Part shown: piece after piece, positions 7,889-16,131 of the stretch | Numbering within the stretch: the first letter of the stretch is position 1 | Layout of the letters: each line of letters begins with the position of its first letter | Assembly (NCBI GenBank): GCA_029261195.1 | Contig: JAJDBU010000059.1 | Coordinates: 1-64,000, forward strand | Length of the DNA stretch: 64,000 nt | Origin: Nitrospirota bacterium | Lineage (GTDB): Bacteria; Nitrospirota; Nitrospiria; SBBL01; JAADHI01 | Direction of reading: 5' to 3' | The notes under the pieces: generated by a model | Told to the model about the DNA's origin: nothing | The model's input: only the letters and a program-made list of their open reading frames with translations | Database searches by the model: none | Position numbers and translations under genes: made by a program

Positions 7889-9082
7889 GTGTACAGCTCT
7901 AAAAGCTTTTTGAGTATCGCATTATCGTATTTAGGCTTTTCTGTTACAGACGGCGCAATACGCGTACTTGTTGTGCTTTATTTTCATGAACTGGGATTCT
8001 CAGCCCTTCAAATCGCATCATTATTTTTACTTTACGAAATCGCAGGCATAGTGACCAATTTCATCGGAGGATGGATGGGTTCTATTTTTGGCTTAAATAT
8101 CACGCTTATTGCCGGAATGCTGCTGCAAGTCCTGGCGATGGGGCTTTTGACAGTTGATCATATCTTCTTAACTGTGCCCTACATTATGTTGATGCAAGGT
8201 TTCTCGGGCATCGCAAAAGACCTTGTTAAAATGAGTGCTAAAAGTAGCTTGAAGGCGCTGAATCAGGACGAAACAGAATCCGGTTTATTTAAGTGTGTTT
8301 CTATTCTTACAGGCTCAAAAAATGCCATGAAAGGTCTGGGCTTCCTTCTCGGTGGTATTTTTCTAACTCAATTTGGTTTTCAATTTTCTATGGGCTTGAT
8401 GGCGGGGACGCTACTTGCGCTTACCCTGTTTTCCATCATCTCCCTGCCTAAGAATCTTGGGAGATCAAAAGAGAAAATCGCGTTTACAAGTCTTTTTTCA
8501 AAGTCGAAATCGATTAATATTCTCTCGCTTGCCCGGTTTTTTCTATTTGGCTCAAGAGATATTTGGTTTGTCATCGGACTGCCTGTTTTCTTGCAAGTCA
8601 ACTTAGAGTGGTCTTACTCATCCGTGGGCTCTTTTTTAGCTTCATGGATTATTGGATATGGTTTAGCCCAGACACTCGTCCCCAAATTTATTACAGGAGA
8701 TCAACTGGCCCGGGCGATGGGAAACAAGGCTGTCGCATTTTGGACCGGGATATTGGTCTTGTTTCCTGCAGGTATCGCACTGTTATTAAACAAGGGATTC
8801 AATAACGAAATCATCATCATCGGCCTTTTGTCCTATGGAATCGTCTTCGCTGTGAATTCAATTATTCACTCCTATTTAGTGCTTGCCTATAGCAATGAAG
8901 AAAGCGTGTCTACTGATGTCGGTTTTTACTATATGGCGAATGCCGGCGGACGACTTGTTGGGACACTTCTTTCAGGATGGGTGTTTCAAAGTTACGGCTT
9001 TCTTGCCTGCCTTTGGTGGTCTGTCAGTTTCTTAGTGATGGCATCCCTTATCTCGATAAGACTGCCAAACGTCCGTGTTTGA
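7889..9082 (+). CDS. arsJ: ArsJ organoarsenical efflux permease (MFS)
   Basis: A 397-residue major-facilitator protein with about 11-12 hydrophobic segments, starting at GTG 7889 three bases after the GAPDH stop, so translation is probably coupled. The family exports 1-arseno-3-phosphoglycerate, which then falls apart to arsenate outside the cell; together with GAPDH it forms an arsenate-specific efflux route. N-terminal VTDGAIRVLVVLYFHELGF and the length match ArsJ. It converges with dinB, the two stop codons being one base apart. Confidence 0.88.
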   Translation: MYSSKSFLSIALSYLGFSVTDGAIRVLVVLYFHELGFSALQIASLFLLYEIAGIVTNFIGGWMGSIFGLNITLIAGMLLQVLAMGLLTVDHIFLTVPYIMLMQGFSGIAKDLVKMSAKSSLKALNQDETESGLFKCVSILTGSKNAMKGLGFLLGGIFLTQFGFQFSMGLMAGTLLALTLFSIISLPKNLGRSKEKIAFTSLFSKSKSINILSLARFFLFGSRDIWFVIGLPVFLQVNLEWSYSSVGSFLASWIIGYGLAQTLVPKFITGDQLARAMGNKAVAFWTGILVLFPAGIALLLNKGFNNEIIIIGLLSYGIVFAVNSIIHSYLVLAYSNEESVSTDVGFYYMANAGGRLVGTLLSGWVFQSYGFLACLWWSVSFLVMASLISIRLPNVRV

Positions 9083-9083
9083 A

Positions 9084-10238
9084 CTATGCGCCACCCCCGC
9101 CCCGTTTAATGGCAGATTGTCCGTATTTGGATTTAATGAGGTCTGTCGCGACATCAATGCCTTGCTGCTTTTGCTGGCTTTCATTGATAAAAAGTTCCCC
9201 TTGTATGATCTCGCCGGGTACCAGGTGGCTCACAGCCATGCCGAGCAATCGGATAGGGCCTTGTTTTTTCTTAAGGTTTGTTTTTAAAAGGTCTATTGCG
9301 ATGCTCAAGAGGTCCTGGGTCGTGTGAGTTGCTTTGGGCAGGCTATGGGATCGGGTGATGGTCTTAAAATCGGCAAAGCGGATTTTAAGACCCACGGTAC
9401 GGGCACGGAGATCTTGACGGCGCAAACGCCAGGCCACCTGTTCTGTCAGTGTAACGATATGGGATTGCAGCAAATCAATATCATCAAGATCCTTTTCAAA
9501 GGTCGTTTCATTTGAGATTGATTTGACTTCGTGATCAGGGATCACTGGCCGGTCATCCCGTCCATGAGCAAAGGCCCACAGTTGTTCGCCCCATAAGCCA
9601 AAACACTCACGGAGCAGACGACGAGGCCGCTGCCGAAGCTGATGGATGGTGCGGATGCCTTTTTTCGCAAGGATCTGGTCACCAGACTTTCCAATGCCCC
9701 AGAGACGACGCACAGGAAGCGGATCGAGAAAGGCCTGGACCGCTTCCGGCTGAACGACCAGGAAGCCGTCCGGCTTTCCCAAGTCACTTGCCACCTTGGC
9801 AACAAATTTATTGGGCGCAATGCCGACAGAGGCGCAGAGGTGGATCTTTGCCTTAATTTCTTCTTTGATCTGCCTCCCGATGGCCTCGGAATCTCCAAAG
9901 AGTTTTTCGCTCCCGGTGGCATCGAGAAAGGCCTCATCTAAAGAAAGGGGTTCTACTAGGGGGGTATAGTTCAGGAAGATCTGATGGATTTGCTCGGAGA
10001 CTTCTGCATAACAAGCGATACGCGGGGCTAAAAAGATGGCCTCGGGACAAAGTCTCCGGGCCTGAGATGCAGGCATCGCACTCCGTATACCGTAGCTGCG
10101 AGCCTTATAATTTGCGGCTGCAACGACTCCACGCCCTTTAGGATTTCCTCCGACAATGACGGGTTTTCCACGAAGTTCCGGCTGATCCCTCTCCTCAACC
10201 GAAGCATAAAATGCGTCCATATCTATATGTAGAATCAT
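9084..10238 (-). CDS. dinB: DNA polymerase IV
   Basis: A 384-residue Y-family translesion polymerase. The N-terminal HIDMDAFYASVE holds the first catalytic Asp, SLDEAFLD the palm Asp-Glu pair, and AKVASDLGKPDG the following conserved segment; a little-finger domain fills the last 120 residues. The C-terminus (QSAIKRGGGGA) lacks an evident beta-clamp motif of the usual QLxLF type. GGAATGAG precedes ATG 10238. It is convergent with arsJ and has fxsA upstream on the same strand, with 33 bases between. Confidence 0.95.
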   Translation of the reverse strand: MILHIDMDAFYASVEERDQPELRGKPVIVGGNPKGRGVVAAANYKARSYGIRSAMPASQARRLCPEAIFLAPRIACYAEVSEQIHQIFLNYTPLVEPLSLDEAFLDATGSEKLFGDSEAIGRQIKEEIKAKIHLCASVGIAPNKFVAKVASDLGKPDGFLVVQPEAVQAFLDPLPVRRLWGIGKSGDQILAKKGIRTIHQLRQRPRRLLRECFGLWGEQLWAFAHGRDDRPVIPDHEVKSISNETTFEKDLDDIDLLQSHIVTLTEQVAWRLRRQDLRARTVGLKIRFADFKTITRSHSLPKATHTTQDLLSIAIDLLKTNLKKKQGPIRLLGMAVSHLVPGEIIQGELFINESQQKQQGIDVATDLIKSKYGQSAIKRGGGGA

Positions 10239-10271
10239 GAGATCTCATTCCAAAATAAGCATGGGCCATAG

Positions 10272-10667
10272 TCAGAAGGGGCGAATGAAACCCCCGTTGC
10301 CGCGATTGATTCGGGAGTCAAATTGTCGGCGAAGCCATCTTTTGAAAATATTCCGTGTCGGTGGAAGGAGGAGGGCGAATCCGACAAGATCGGTCAGAAG
10401 CCCCGGTGTCATCAAAACAATGCCTGCGGCAAAAATCAACACACCATTGAGCATGTCTTCTGCCGGAACTCGCCCGACTTGTAATTCCGCCTGGATTTTT
10501 CCCCAGACGAGGAGGCCCTGAAGCCTGGCAAGAGAGGCCCCCAAAATGCCGGTCACCACTTGAATGAGCAGTGTTGGCCAAAAACCGATGACACTGCCCA
10601 GTTTGATGAGGAGAGAGATTTCAATGAATGGAACCAGGATAAAAAGAAAAAGCAGTTTTCCAAACAT
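10272..10667 (-). CDS. fxsA: FxsA family membrane protein
   Basis: A 131-residue inner-membrane protein. Hydrophobic segments lie at about residues 4-24, 25-48 and 70-100, with the family signature PFIEI near the N-terminus and MTPGLLTDLVGF in the third segment. In E. coli FxsA counters F-exclusion of phage T7; its cellular role is unclear. TGGAG lies seven bases before ATG 10667. It probably shares transcription with dinB downstream. Confidence 0.9.
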   Translation of the reverse strand: MFGKLLFLFILVPFIEISLLIKLGSVIGFWPTLLIQVVTGILGASLARLQGLLVWGKIQAELQVGRVPAEDMLNGVLIFAAGIVLMTPGLLTDLVGFALLLPPTRNIFKRWLRRQFDSRINRGNGGFIRPF

Positions 10668-10690
10668 ACGATGCTCCAGAGGTGGAGGTG

Positions 10691-10852
10691 ATGAGCCAAT
10701 CAGAACCTTATGAGTTTAAAATAAAAACGACCGAAAGCCAATGCCTGTTTTATCGGGATATTCAATCTCTGAGTGATGCCCTTGGGCTGCCGTTGACTGT
10801 AGTTGAAGTGAAGTGTTTTAATCTCGAAATATTGCAAGAGTCACTCCTGTAA
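10691..10852 (+). CDS. Small hypothetical protein, 53 aa
   Basis: A 53-residue ORF starting at ATG 10691, immediately preceded by GGTGGAGGTG, and ending at TAA 10850-10852. It is divergent from fxsA, whose start lies 23 bases away on the other strand. The protein is mixed in character (SQSEPYEFKIKTTESQC at the start, LGLPLTVVEVKCFNLE later), with two Cys and no membrane segment. I recognise no family. The ribosome site is good but closely spaced, so it may be real or chance. Confidence 0.45.
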   Translation: MSQSEPYEFKIKTTESQCLFYRDIQSLSDALGLPLTVVEVKCFNLEILQESLL

Positions 10853-10964
10853 ATTTATAATTTTTAATGTAAAATTTACTGTAACGCATTGAAAAATAAA
10901 AAATATATTACAAGTGGCTCCGCTGCTTCCGTGATCCAAGTGATTTTTATAGATTTAAAATAGT

Positions 10965-12320
10965 ATGGATATTTTTGGTCAGAAAAATAAAAAGGATGTC
11001 CCCGAAGTAAATGCTCTGGATGGGCAACTGGAAGGAGGGATTGCCTCTATTCGTGAAGGAAGAAGGTCCGTGGGACGTACCCTTCTTCTCGACCTTGTTA
11101 AAAGCCGTCCAAATGACTTGTGCGCCTGGTTATGGCTCAGCAGCATTGCCGAAAGCGATCACGACCGTCGGGACTGCCTGCTTAAGATTTTGGAGATTGA
11201 CCCGGAAAATCAGGAGGCAAGGAGAGGGCTTATTTATTTGAACGCACCTCCCTCCGACAAAGCGTCCGAATCTCTCGCCCCTTCTCAAGAGCCTAGCTCC
11301 GCTCCTCTGCAAAAGAAACGGAAAAAACGCAGAAGAAGACATCGAAGCAGCCAAGAAAAAAAGCGTGACAGGATGGCATATCTTGCATCGGTGCTATGCA
11401 TACTTGGCGTCCTGAGTTTCTTTTATTTCAAGTTCATTATTCCCCCCGGAGAATCGGCTTCGACGCCAAGAGTGAAAACAAGTTCGAAAAAACCAATGTC
11501 GAGCCAAATAGGTATTATCCCGATGAGCATGGCGCTATCGCGGGCAAGTGATGGCTGGCAAGCCGTCCGAATTAAGATCGCTTATGAAAATCAGTCAAAA
11601 TTCTTCAGGAGATTTAGAATGCCCACTGCTCAGGGAACGATGGTCACGGAGGAAGATTATCGTTACCCGAGTATCATAAAAAAGGTGAGCAAAGGCGCAC
11701 TTTCCGGTAGGCCTCTCTCATTATGGTTGCCGCCCGGTTTCCGGTTTTGGCGGACTTATTCCCATAGCCCGGGATCGGTCTTTGAATCTCATTATGAAAT
11801 TGAGAGCAGAGTGGCGGAACAATCACACCCGAGTCGGGTCTCCATTTCGGGACACGCGGATATTGATCTTCTGAAAATCTCCGAAAGGAATCTGAAATTT
11901 CCTATTGTGAATCAGGATGCTGTGACACGACAGATCGGTCATATCATAGAACTGCCAAAAGAGGAACTCAGGTTGAAAATTGAAGGGATCAAGCGCGAAA
12001 AGCTGCAATTTGATCCGAAAGGGCATGTCAGTGATCTCTTTATCCTTTCCCTAGCTCAGGAAAATCTCAATGCGGGTTATGAAAAAAGAATCCCCTTCTC
12101 CATCATTGCGATCAGCGAAACTGGCATTGTCGGGAGTCTTTCTGACGAGGCGATGCAAAAGATTGCAGATTGCCCTCCCTTGCCGACTCTGGGGCCGAAT
12201 CAGAAAGCATTAGCCCGTGGATGCACGGTGATGCCGGAAGGCGCAAGCGGAGTTAAAATTATTCTGGCGATTAAAACGAGTGCCAGCCATAAATTTGTCG
12301 TTGTCGACTCAGGGTATTGA
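10965..12320 (+). CDS. TPR-like, membrane-anchored protein of unknown function
   Basis: A 451-residue protein in three parts. Residues about 15-85 form a degenerate tetratricopeptide-like helical repeat (WLWLSSIAE, LLKILEIDPENQEARRGL). Residues about 110-130 are an extremely basic Lys/Arg stretch. A single membrane helix at about 135-155 is followed by an extracytoplasmic domain of about 290 residues that I do not recognise. The topology would place the repeats in the cytoplasm and the large domain in the periplasm. ATG 10965 has no clear ribosome site. It stands alone between small ORFs. Confidence 0.7.
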   Translation: MDIFGQKNKKDVPEVNALDGQLEGGIASIREGRRSVGRTLLLDLVKSRPNDLCAWLWLSSIAESDHDRRDCLLKILEIDPENQEARRGLIYLNAPPSDKASESLAPSQEPSSAPLQKKRKKRRRRHRSSQEKKRDRMAYLASVLCILGVLSFFYFKFIIPPGESASTPRVKTSSKKPMSSQIGIIPMSMALSRASDGWQAVRIKIAYENQSKFFRRFRMPTAQGTMVTEEDYRYPSIIKKVSKGALSGRPLSLWLPPGFRFWRTYSHSPGSVFESHYEIESRVAEQSHPSRVSISGHADIDLLKISERNLKFPIVNQDAVTRQIGHIIELPKEELRLKIEGIKREKLQFDPKGHVSDLFILSLAQENLNAGYEKRIPFSIIAISETGIVGSLSDEAMQKIADCPPLPTLGPNQKALARGCTVMPEGASGVKIILAIKTSASHKFVVVDSGY

Positions 12321-12488
12321 TTCCCCTGACCGGATCGTTGTTGAATCGCTCACTGATCGATAAGCCTCTCCATTTCCACATCCAGCCTTCAAAAAAAATA
12401 GCCAGGCGAACTTACAGCCTTGCAAGAGATTCATCCGAGTCGTATTCTTTCCCCGCAATCAAACAGATCATTTAAAGAGGAGAGCATA

Positions 12489-12827
12489 ATGGAAAACTTA
12501 TATCACTATCGTGGGCGCGTCATAAAAGTATATGATGGAGATACCATAACAGTGGACATTGATCTTGGCTTTAAGATCTCAATGAATCGACAAAAGTTCA
12601 GGCTTTACCGAATCAACACACCGGAAGTCCGTGGCCCTGAAAAAGCGCAAGGCATTATTTCAAGAGATTGGCTCCGGGAAAGAATTTTAGATCAGGACGT
12701 CATTTTAGTGACGCATAAAGATAAAAAAGGAAAGTACGGGCGTTGGCTGGCAGACATCTGGCTTGATGCTGTTTGCGTGAATGACGAACTGGTTGCAAAA
12801 GGCCTGGCAGAATATAAAGATTACTAA
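12489..12827 (+). CDS. Staphylococcal-nuclease-like (SNase) protein
   Basis: A 112-residue OB-fold nuclease-like protein. YDGDTITVD supplies the acidic calcium-site residues (Asp16, Asp18). FRLYRINTPE matches the FRLLLVDTPE region of staphylococcal nuclease: Arg35 corresponds to Arg38 and Glu43 to Glu46, but Asp40 is Asn43. KYGRWLADIW carries the second catalytic Arg. ATG 12489 with AAAGAGGAGAGC upstream is preferred to a TTG 69 bases earlier. No signal peptide, so it is probably cytoplasmic. The Asp-to-Asn change may weaken metal binding. Confidence 0.85.
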   Translation: MENLYHYRGRVIKVYDGDTITVDIDLGFKISMNRQKFRLYRINTPEVRGPEKAQGIISRDWLRERILDQDVILVTHKDKKGKYGRWLADIWLDAVCVNDELVAKGLAEYKDY

Positions 12828-12869
12828 TCGCTCCGGATCAGGTGATTGTTGAGTATAGGAGTTTTATAG

Positions 12870-14021
12870 ATGCAGGAGGTGATCATCGCAAGCGCCGTGC
12901 GTACCCCCATCGGCCGATTTCAGGGAGGGCTTTCCTCTCAATCCGCTACAGAGCTCGGCAGTATCGCCATTCGTGAAGCAGTCCGTCTTGCCGGGGCGCC
13001 TCCTGAAACCATTGATGAAGTCCTTATGGGCAATGTGCTTTCCGCCGGTCTGGGGCAGGCGCCTGCACGTCAGGCAGCGATTGGCGCCGGACTTCCCGCT
13101 TGTGTCCCCTGTACAACGCTGAACAAGGTCTGCGGATCGGGCTTGAAGGCTGTGATGATCGGGGCACAGGCCATTGCCGCAGGCGACGCAGAAGTGGTCG
13201 TCGCTGGAGGGATGGAGAGCATGAGCCATGCCCCCTACCTACTGGAGCGTGTACGCACAGGTAGGCGAGTCGGTCATGTCAAAATGATCGACAGCATCAT
13301 TCACGACGGACTATGGGATGTCTACAACGATTTCCACATGGGTTCGGCAGCGGAATTGTGCGCAGGGAAGTATCGGCTCACACGGGAAGAACTGGATGAC
13401 TTTGCCATTGAAAGTTATCAACGGGCACAAAGGGCACAGCAAGCAGGAGATTTTAAAAAAGAGATCATTGCCACAGCTTCCTTGTCAGAGGACGAAGAAC
13501 CCACGCGTGTCAATTTTGAGCGCATCCGAAACTTAAGTCCGGTCTTTGATGCAGAAGGCAAGGTCACGGCAGGCAATGCTTCCCCCTTGAGCGACGGGGC
13601 CTCAGCCCTGGTCTTAATGTCGGAAGCGGCGGCTGTTCGCTATGCCGCGCCGGTTCGTGCCGTCATCGGTGGCGCTGCAATGACAGCGACCGCACCGGCA
13701 CAATTCACGATTGCCCCGGCTGAGGCCATCACACGCCTGCTTGACAAAATCAAACTGTCTCTTGATAAAATCGACCTCTTCGAGATCAACGAGGCCTTTG
13801 CGGCCTCTTCAATTGCGGTGATGCGGATCTTAGGGATTCCAAGCCATCGTGTGAATTGTCGGGGTGGTGCGGTTGCGCTTGGGCACCCGATTGGCGCAAG
13901 CGGGGCGCGGATCCTCACCACCTTGATTCACCTCTTAGAAGATCGTCATCTGAAAAATGGCATCGCCTCCCTTTGCATCGGAGGAGGAGAGGCGATTGCC
14001 CTCTTCATCGAACGCAAGTAA
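12870..14021 (+). CDS. atoB: Acetyl-CoA C-acetyltransferase (thiolase)
   Basis: A 383-residue thiolase II. Nucleophile Cys88 lies in NKVCGSGLKAV, the catalytic His in GGAVALGHPIGASGAR, and the second catalytic Cys in CIGGGEAIAL at the C-terminus (usually CIGGGMG). It condenses two acetyl-CoA or cleaves acetoacetyl-CoA in the cytosol. It opens a same-strand cluster with a 3-hydroxyacyl-CoA dehydrogenase, an acyl-CoA dehydrogenase and a B12 acyl-CoA mutase, pointing to C4 (butyryl/isobutyryl) CoA metabolism. No enoyl-CoA hydratase is in the cluster. Confidence 0.95.
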   Translation: MQEVIIASAVRTPIGRFQGGLSSQSATELGSIAIREAVRLAGAPPETIDEVLMGNVLSAGLGQAPARQAAIGAGLPACVPCTTLNKVCGSGLKAVMIGAQAIAAGDAEVVVAGGMESMSHAPYLLERVRTGRRVGHVKMIDSIIHDGLWDVYNDFHMGSAAELCAGKYRLTREELDDFAIESYQRAQRAQQAGDFKKEIIATASLSEDEEPTRVNFERIRNLSPVFDAEGKVTAGNASPLSDGASALVLMSEAAAVRYAAPVRAVIGGAAMTATAPAQFTIAPAEAITRLLDKIKLSLDKIDLFEINEAFAASSIAVMRILGIPSHRVNCRGGAVALGHPIGASGARILTTLIHLLEDRHLKNGIASLCIGGGEAIALFIERK

Positions 14022-14081
14022 ATAAGTCGAACGCAAGTCATGAATGACATATCAGCAACGAAAGAAAGGGAAGCGGAAAAA

Positions 14082-14948
14082 ATGGATTTTAATGCAGTCG
14101 GAATCGTCGGGGCGGGACAGATGGGGCGGGGCATTGCACAGCTTGTCGCCAACACCGTTCCGCACGTTGTCTTATACGATTTGGAATACTCAATTTTGGA
14201 AAAGGCCCTTGAGCAGATTACACGGAACCTGAACAAGGCGGTTAAACGGGAAAAACTCACCGAGTGGGTCCGGGAAAAAACCCTGAAAAGCATCAAAATC
14301 ACGACAAAATTTGAAGAACTCATCCATTGTGATCTGATCATTGAGGCCGTTCCGGAAAAAGAGGAAATCAAGATCGACATCTTTGAGGGCCTTGATGAGT
14401 TTTGTCACCATGACACCCTCTTCGCCAGCAACACCTCCTCCCTCCCGATTACCCGGCTCGCTTCGACCGTGACCCATCCGGAACGCTTTATCGGCCTGCA
14501 CTTTATGAATCCGGCACCGCTGATGCCACTGGTTGAAATTGTTCGTGGCTGGCAGACCTCGGATGAAACATTCGACAAAGCAAAGCAGTTTGTCGAGCGC
14601 CTCGGAAAGCAAGTGATTGTTTCAAAAGATTATCCCGGTTTTATCGTGAACCGGATTTTGGTGCCGATGATCAATGAAGCCGTCTTCGCCCTCACCGAGG
14701 GCGTCGCGACGGCCAAGGAGATCGACAGTGCCATGAGACTCGGTGCCGGACACCCGATGGGACCGCTTGAACTGGCCGACATGATCGGGCTGGATGTCTG
14801 CCTCGACGTGATGGAAATCCTCTACACCGAATTCAGCGACAGCAAATACCGCCCCGCCCCTCTCTTACGCAAATATGTCGAGGCCGATTGGCTTGGTAAA
14901 AAAACGGGCAAGGGCTTTTATGAGTATGGGCAAAACAAGTCGAAATAG
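14082..14948 (+). CDS. hbd: 3-hydroxybutyryl-CoA dehydrogenase
   Basis: A 288-residue NAD(P)-dependent dehydrogenase interconverting 3-hydroxybutyryl-CoA and acetoacetyl-CoA. The Rossmann motif GIVGAGQMGRG is at the N-terminus, the catalytic His/Glu region reads GLHFMNPAP...VEIVRG, and the C-terminal domain holds GAGHPMGPLELADMIGLD. An in-frame ATG at 14040 gives 14 more residues without a ribosome site; ATG 14082 fits the usual family start (MDF.AVGIVGAG). It lies between thiolase and acyl-CoA dehydrogenase in one apparent operon. Confidence 0.93.
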   Translation: MDFNAVGIVGAGQMGRGIAQLVANTVPHVVLYDLEYSILEKALEQITRNLNKAVKREKLTEWVREKTLKSIKITTKFEELIHCDLIIEAVPEKEEIKIDIFEGLDEFCHHDTLFASNTSSLPITRLASTVTHPERFIGLHFMNPAPLMPLVEIVRGWQTSDETFDKAKQFVERLGKQVIVSKDYPGFIVNRILVPMINEAVFALTEGVATAKEIDSAMRLGAGHPMGPLELADMIGLDVCLDVMEILYTEFSDSKYRPAPLLRKYVEADWLGKKTGKGFYEYGQNKSK

Positions 14949-14972
14949 CTTAGTCCTAGGATCTAAACTAAA

Positions 14973-16121
14973 ATGAACCTGAGCCTGACAGAAGAACAAG
15001 AGATGGTCATCCAAATGGTCCGGGCCTTTGCTGAAAAAGAGGTCAAAGCGGTCGCTTCTAAGATGGACGCCGTCTGTGAATTCCCGAAAGTCCTGGTCAA
15101 AAAACTGGGCGAAATGGGTTTGATGGGGGCTTTTATCCCTCTTGAATACAATGGTTCCGGCATGGATTTACTGACTTATGTGCTTGCCATGGAGGAAATT
15201 TCAAAGGTCTGGGCCTCGCTCGGGGTCATCATGACGGTCAATAATTCCCTGGTTTGCGATCCCCTCCACCGCTTCGGCAACGCCGCACAAAAAGAGCAAT
15301 TTCTTAAAGCTCTGGCTGCGGGAGACTTGCTCGGTTGTTATGCCCTGACCGAACCGGAAGCCGGTTCAGACGCCGGTGCGCTCTCAACGAGCGCGGTTGA
15401 GGATGGAGACAGTTACATCCTGAACGGAACAAAACGATTTATCACCAATGGTAAACATGCCGATATCGCCATCGTTTACGCCGTGACCGACCCTTCGCTT
15501 GGGAAAAAGGGCATCACGTCCTTTATTGTTGAGACAAAAACACCGGGATTTGTCGTCAGTAAAACCGAAGAAAAGATGGGGCTACATGGTTCCGACACGG
15601 CTGAGCTGGTTTTTCAGGACTGCCCTGTTCCCAAAGCCAATCTTCTTGGCAAAAAGAATGAGGGCTTTAAGATCGCTCTGGCGACACTGGATGGCGGCCG
15701 TATCGGCATCGCCGCCCAGGCCATCGGCATTGCTCAAGGCTGTCTTGAAGCGTCGATTGAATATGCAAAAATGCGGCATCAATTCGGCCAGGCCATTGCC
15801 GGTTTTCAAATGATCCAATGGATGATCGCCGATATGCAGACGGAGATTGATGCGGCACGTCTCCTCTGTCATCGTGCCGCCTGGCTCCGGCAGATGGAGA
15901 AGCCGGGGGTAACGCTTGCCGCCTCGCAGGCAAAACTCTACGCCTCAGAGATGTCAAACCGCATTGCCTACAAAGCGGTGCAAATCTTCGGCGGTTACGG
16001 CTACATCAAAGAATTTCCGGTGGAACGCTTCTACCGGGATGCCCGAATTACCACCCTTTATGAGGGGACTTCCGAGATCCAACGCATTGTCATTGCAAGG
16101 GAGCTCATGAAAACAAGCTGA
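14973..16121 (+). CDS. Short-chain acyl-CoA dehydrogenase
   Basis: A 382-residue FAD enzyme introducing the alpha-beta double bond in short acyl-CoAs. Family signatures are YALTEPEAGSDAG (FAD/substrate) and, near the C-terminus, the catalytic Glu in LYEGTSEIQRIVIARELM. Length and layout match butyryl-CoA or branched short-chain dehydrogenases. It starts 24 bases after the hydroxyacyl-CoA dehydrogenase and ends ten bases before the mutase. Given the mutase's predicted specificity, butyryl- or isobutyryl-CoA is the likely substrate (inference). No EtfAB genes are visible. Confidence 0.93.
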   Translation: MNLSLTEEQEMVIQMVRAFAEKEVKAVASKMDAVCEFPKVLVKKLGEMGLMGAFIPLEYNGSGMDLLTYVLAMEEISKVWASLGVIMTVNNSLVCDPLHRFGNAAQKEQFLKALAAGDLLGCYALTEPEAGSDAGALSTSAVEDGDSYILNGTKRFITNGKHADIAIVYAVTDPSLGKKGITSFIVETKTPGFVVSKTEEKMGLHGSDTAELVFQDCPVPKANLLGKKNEGFKIALATLDGGRIGIAAQAIGIAQGCLEASIEYAKMRHQFGQAIAGFQMIQWMIADMQTEIDAARLLCHRAAWLRQMEKPGVTLAASQAKLYASEMSNRIAYKAVQIFGGYGYIKEFPVERFYRDARITTLYEGTSEIQRIVIARELMKTS

Positions 16122-16131
16122 GGTCTTTTCT

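Noticed and set aside
14044-14232. 62-codon plus-strand ORF overlapping the hydroxyacyl-CoA dehydrogenase start
   Set aside because: Out-of-frame shadow of the dehydrogenase gene with no independent ribosome site.
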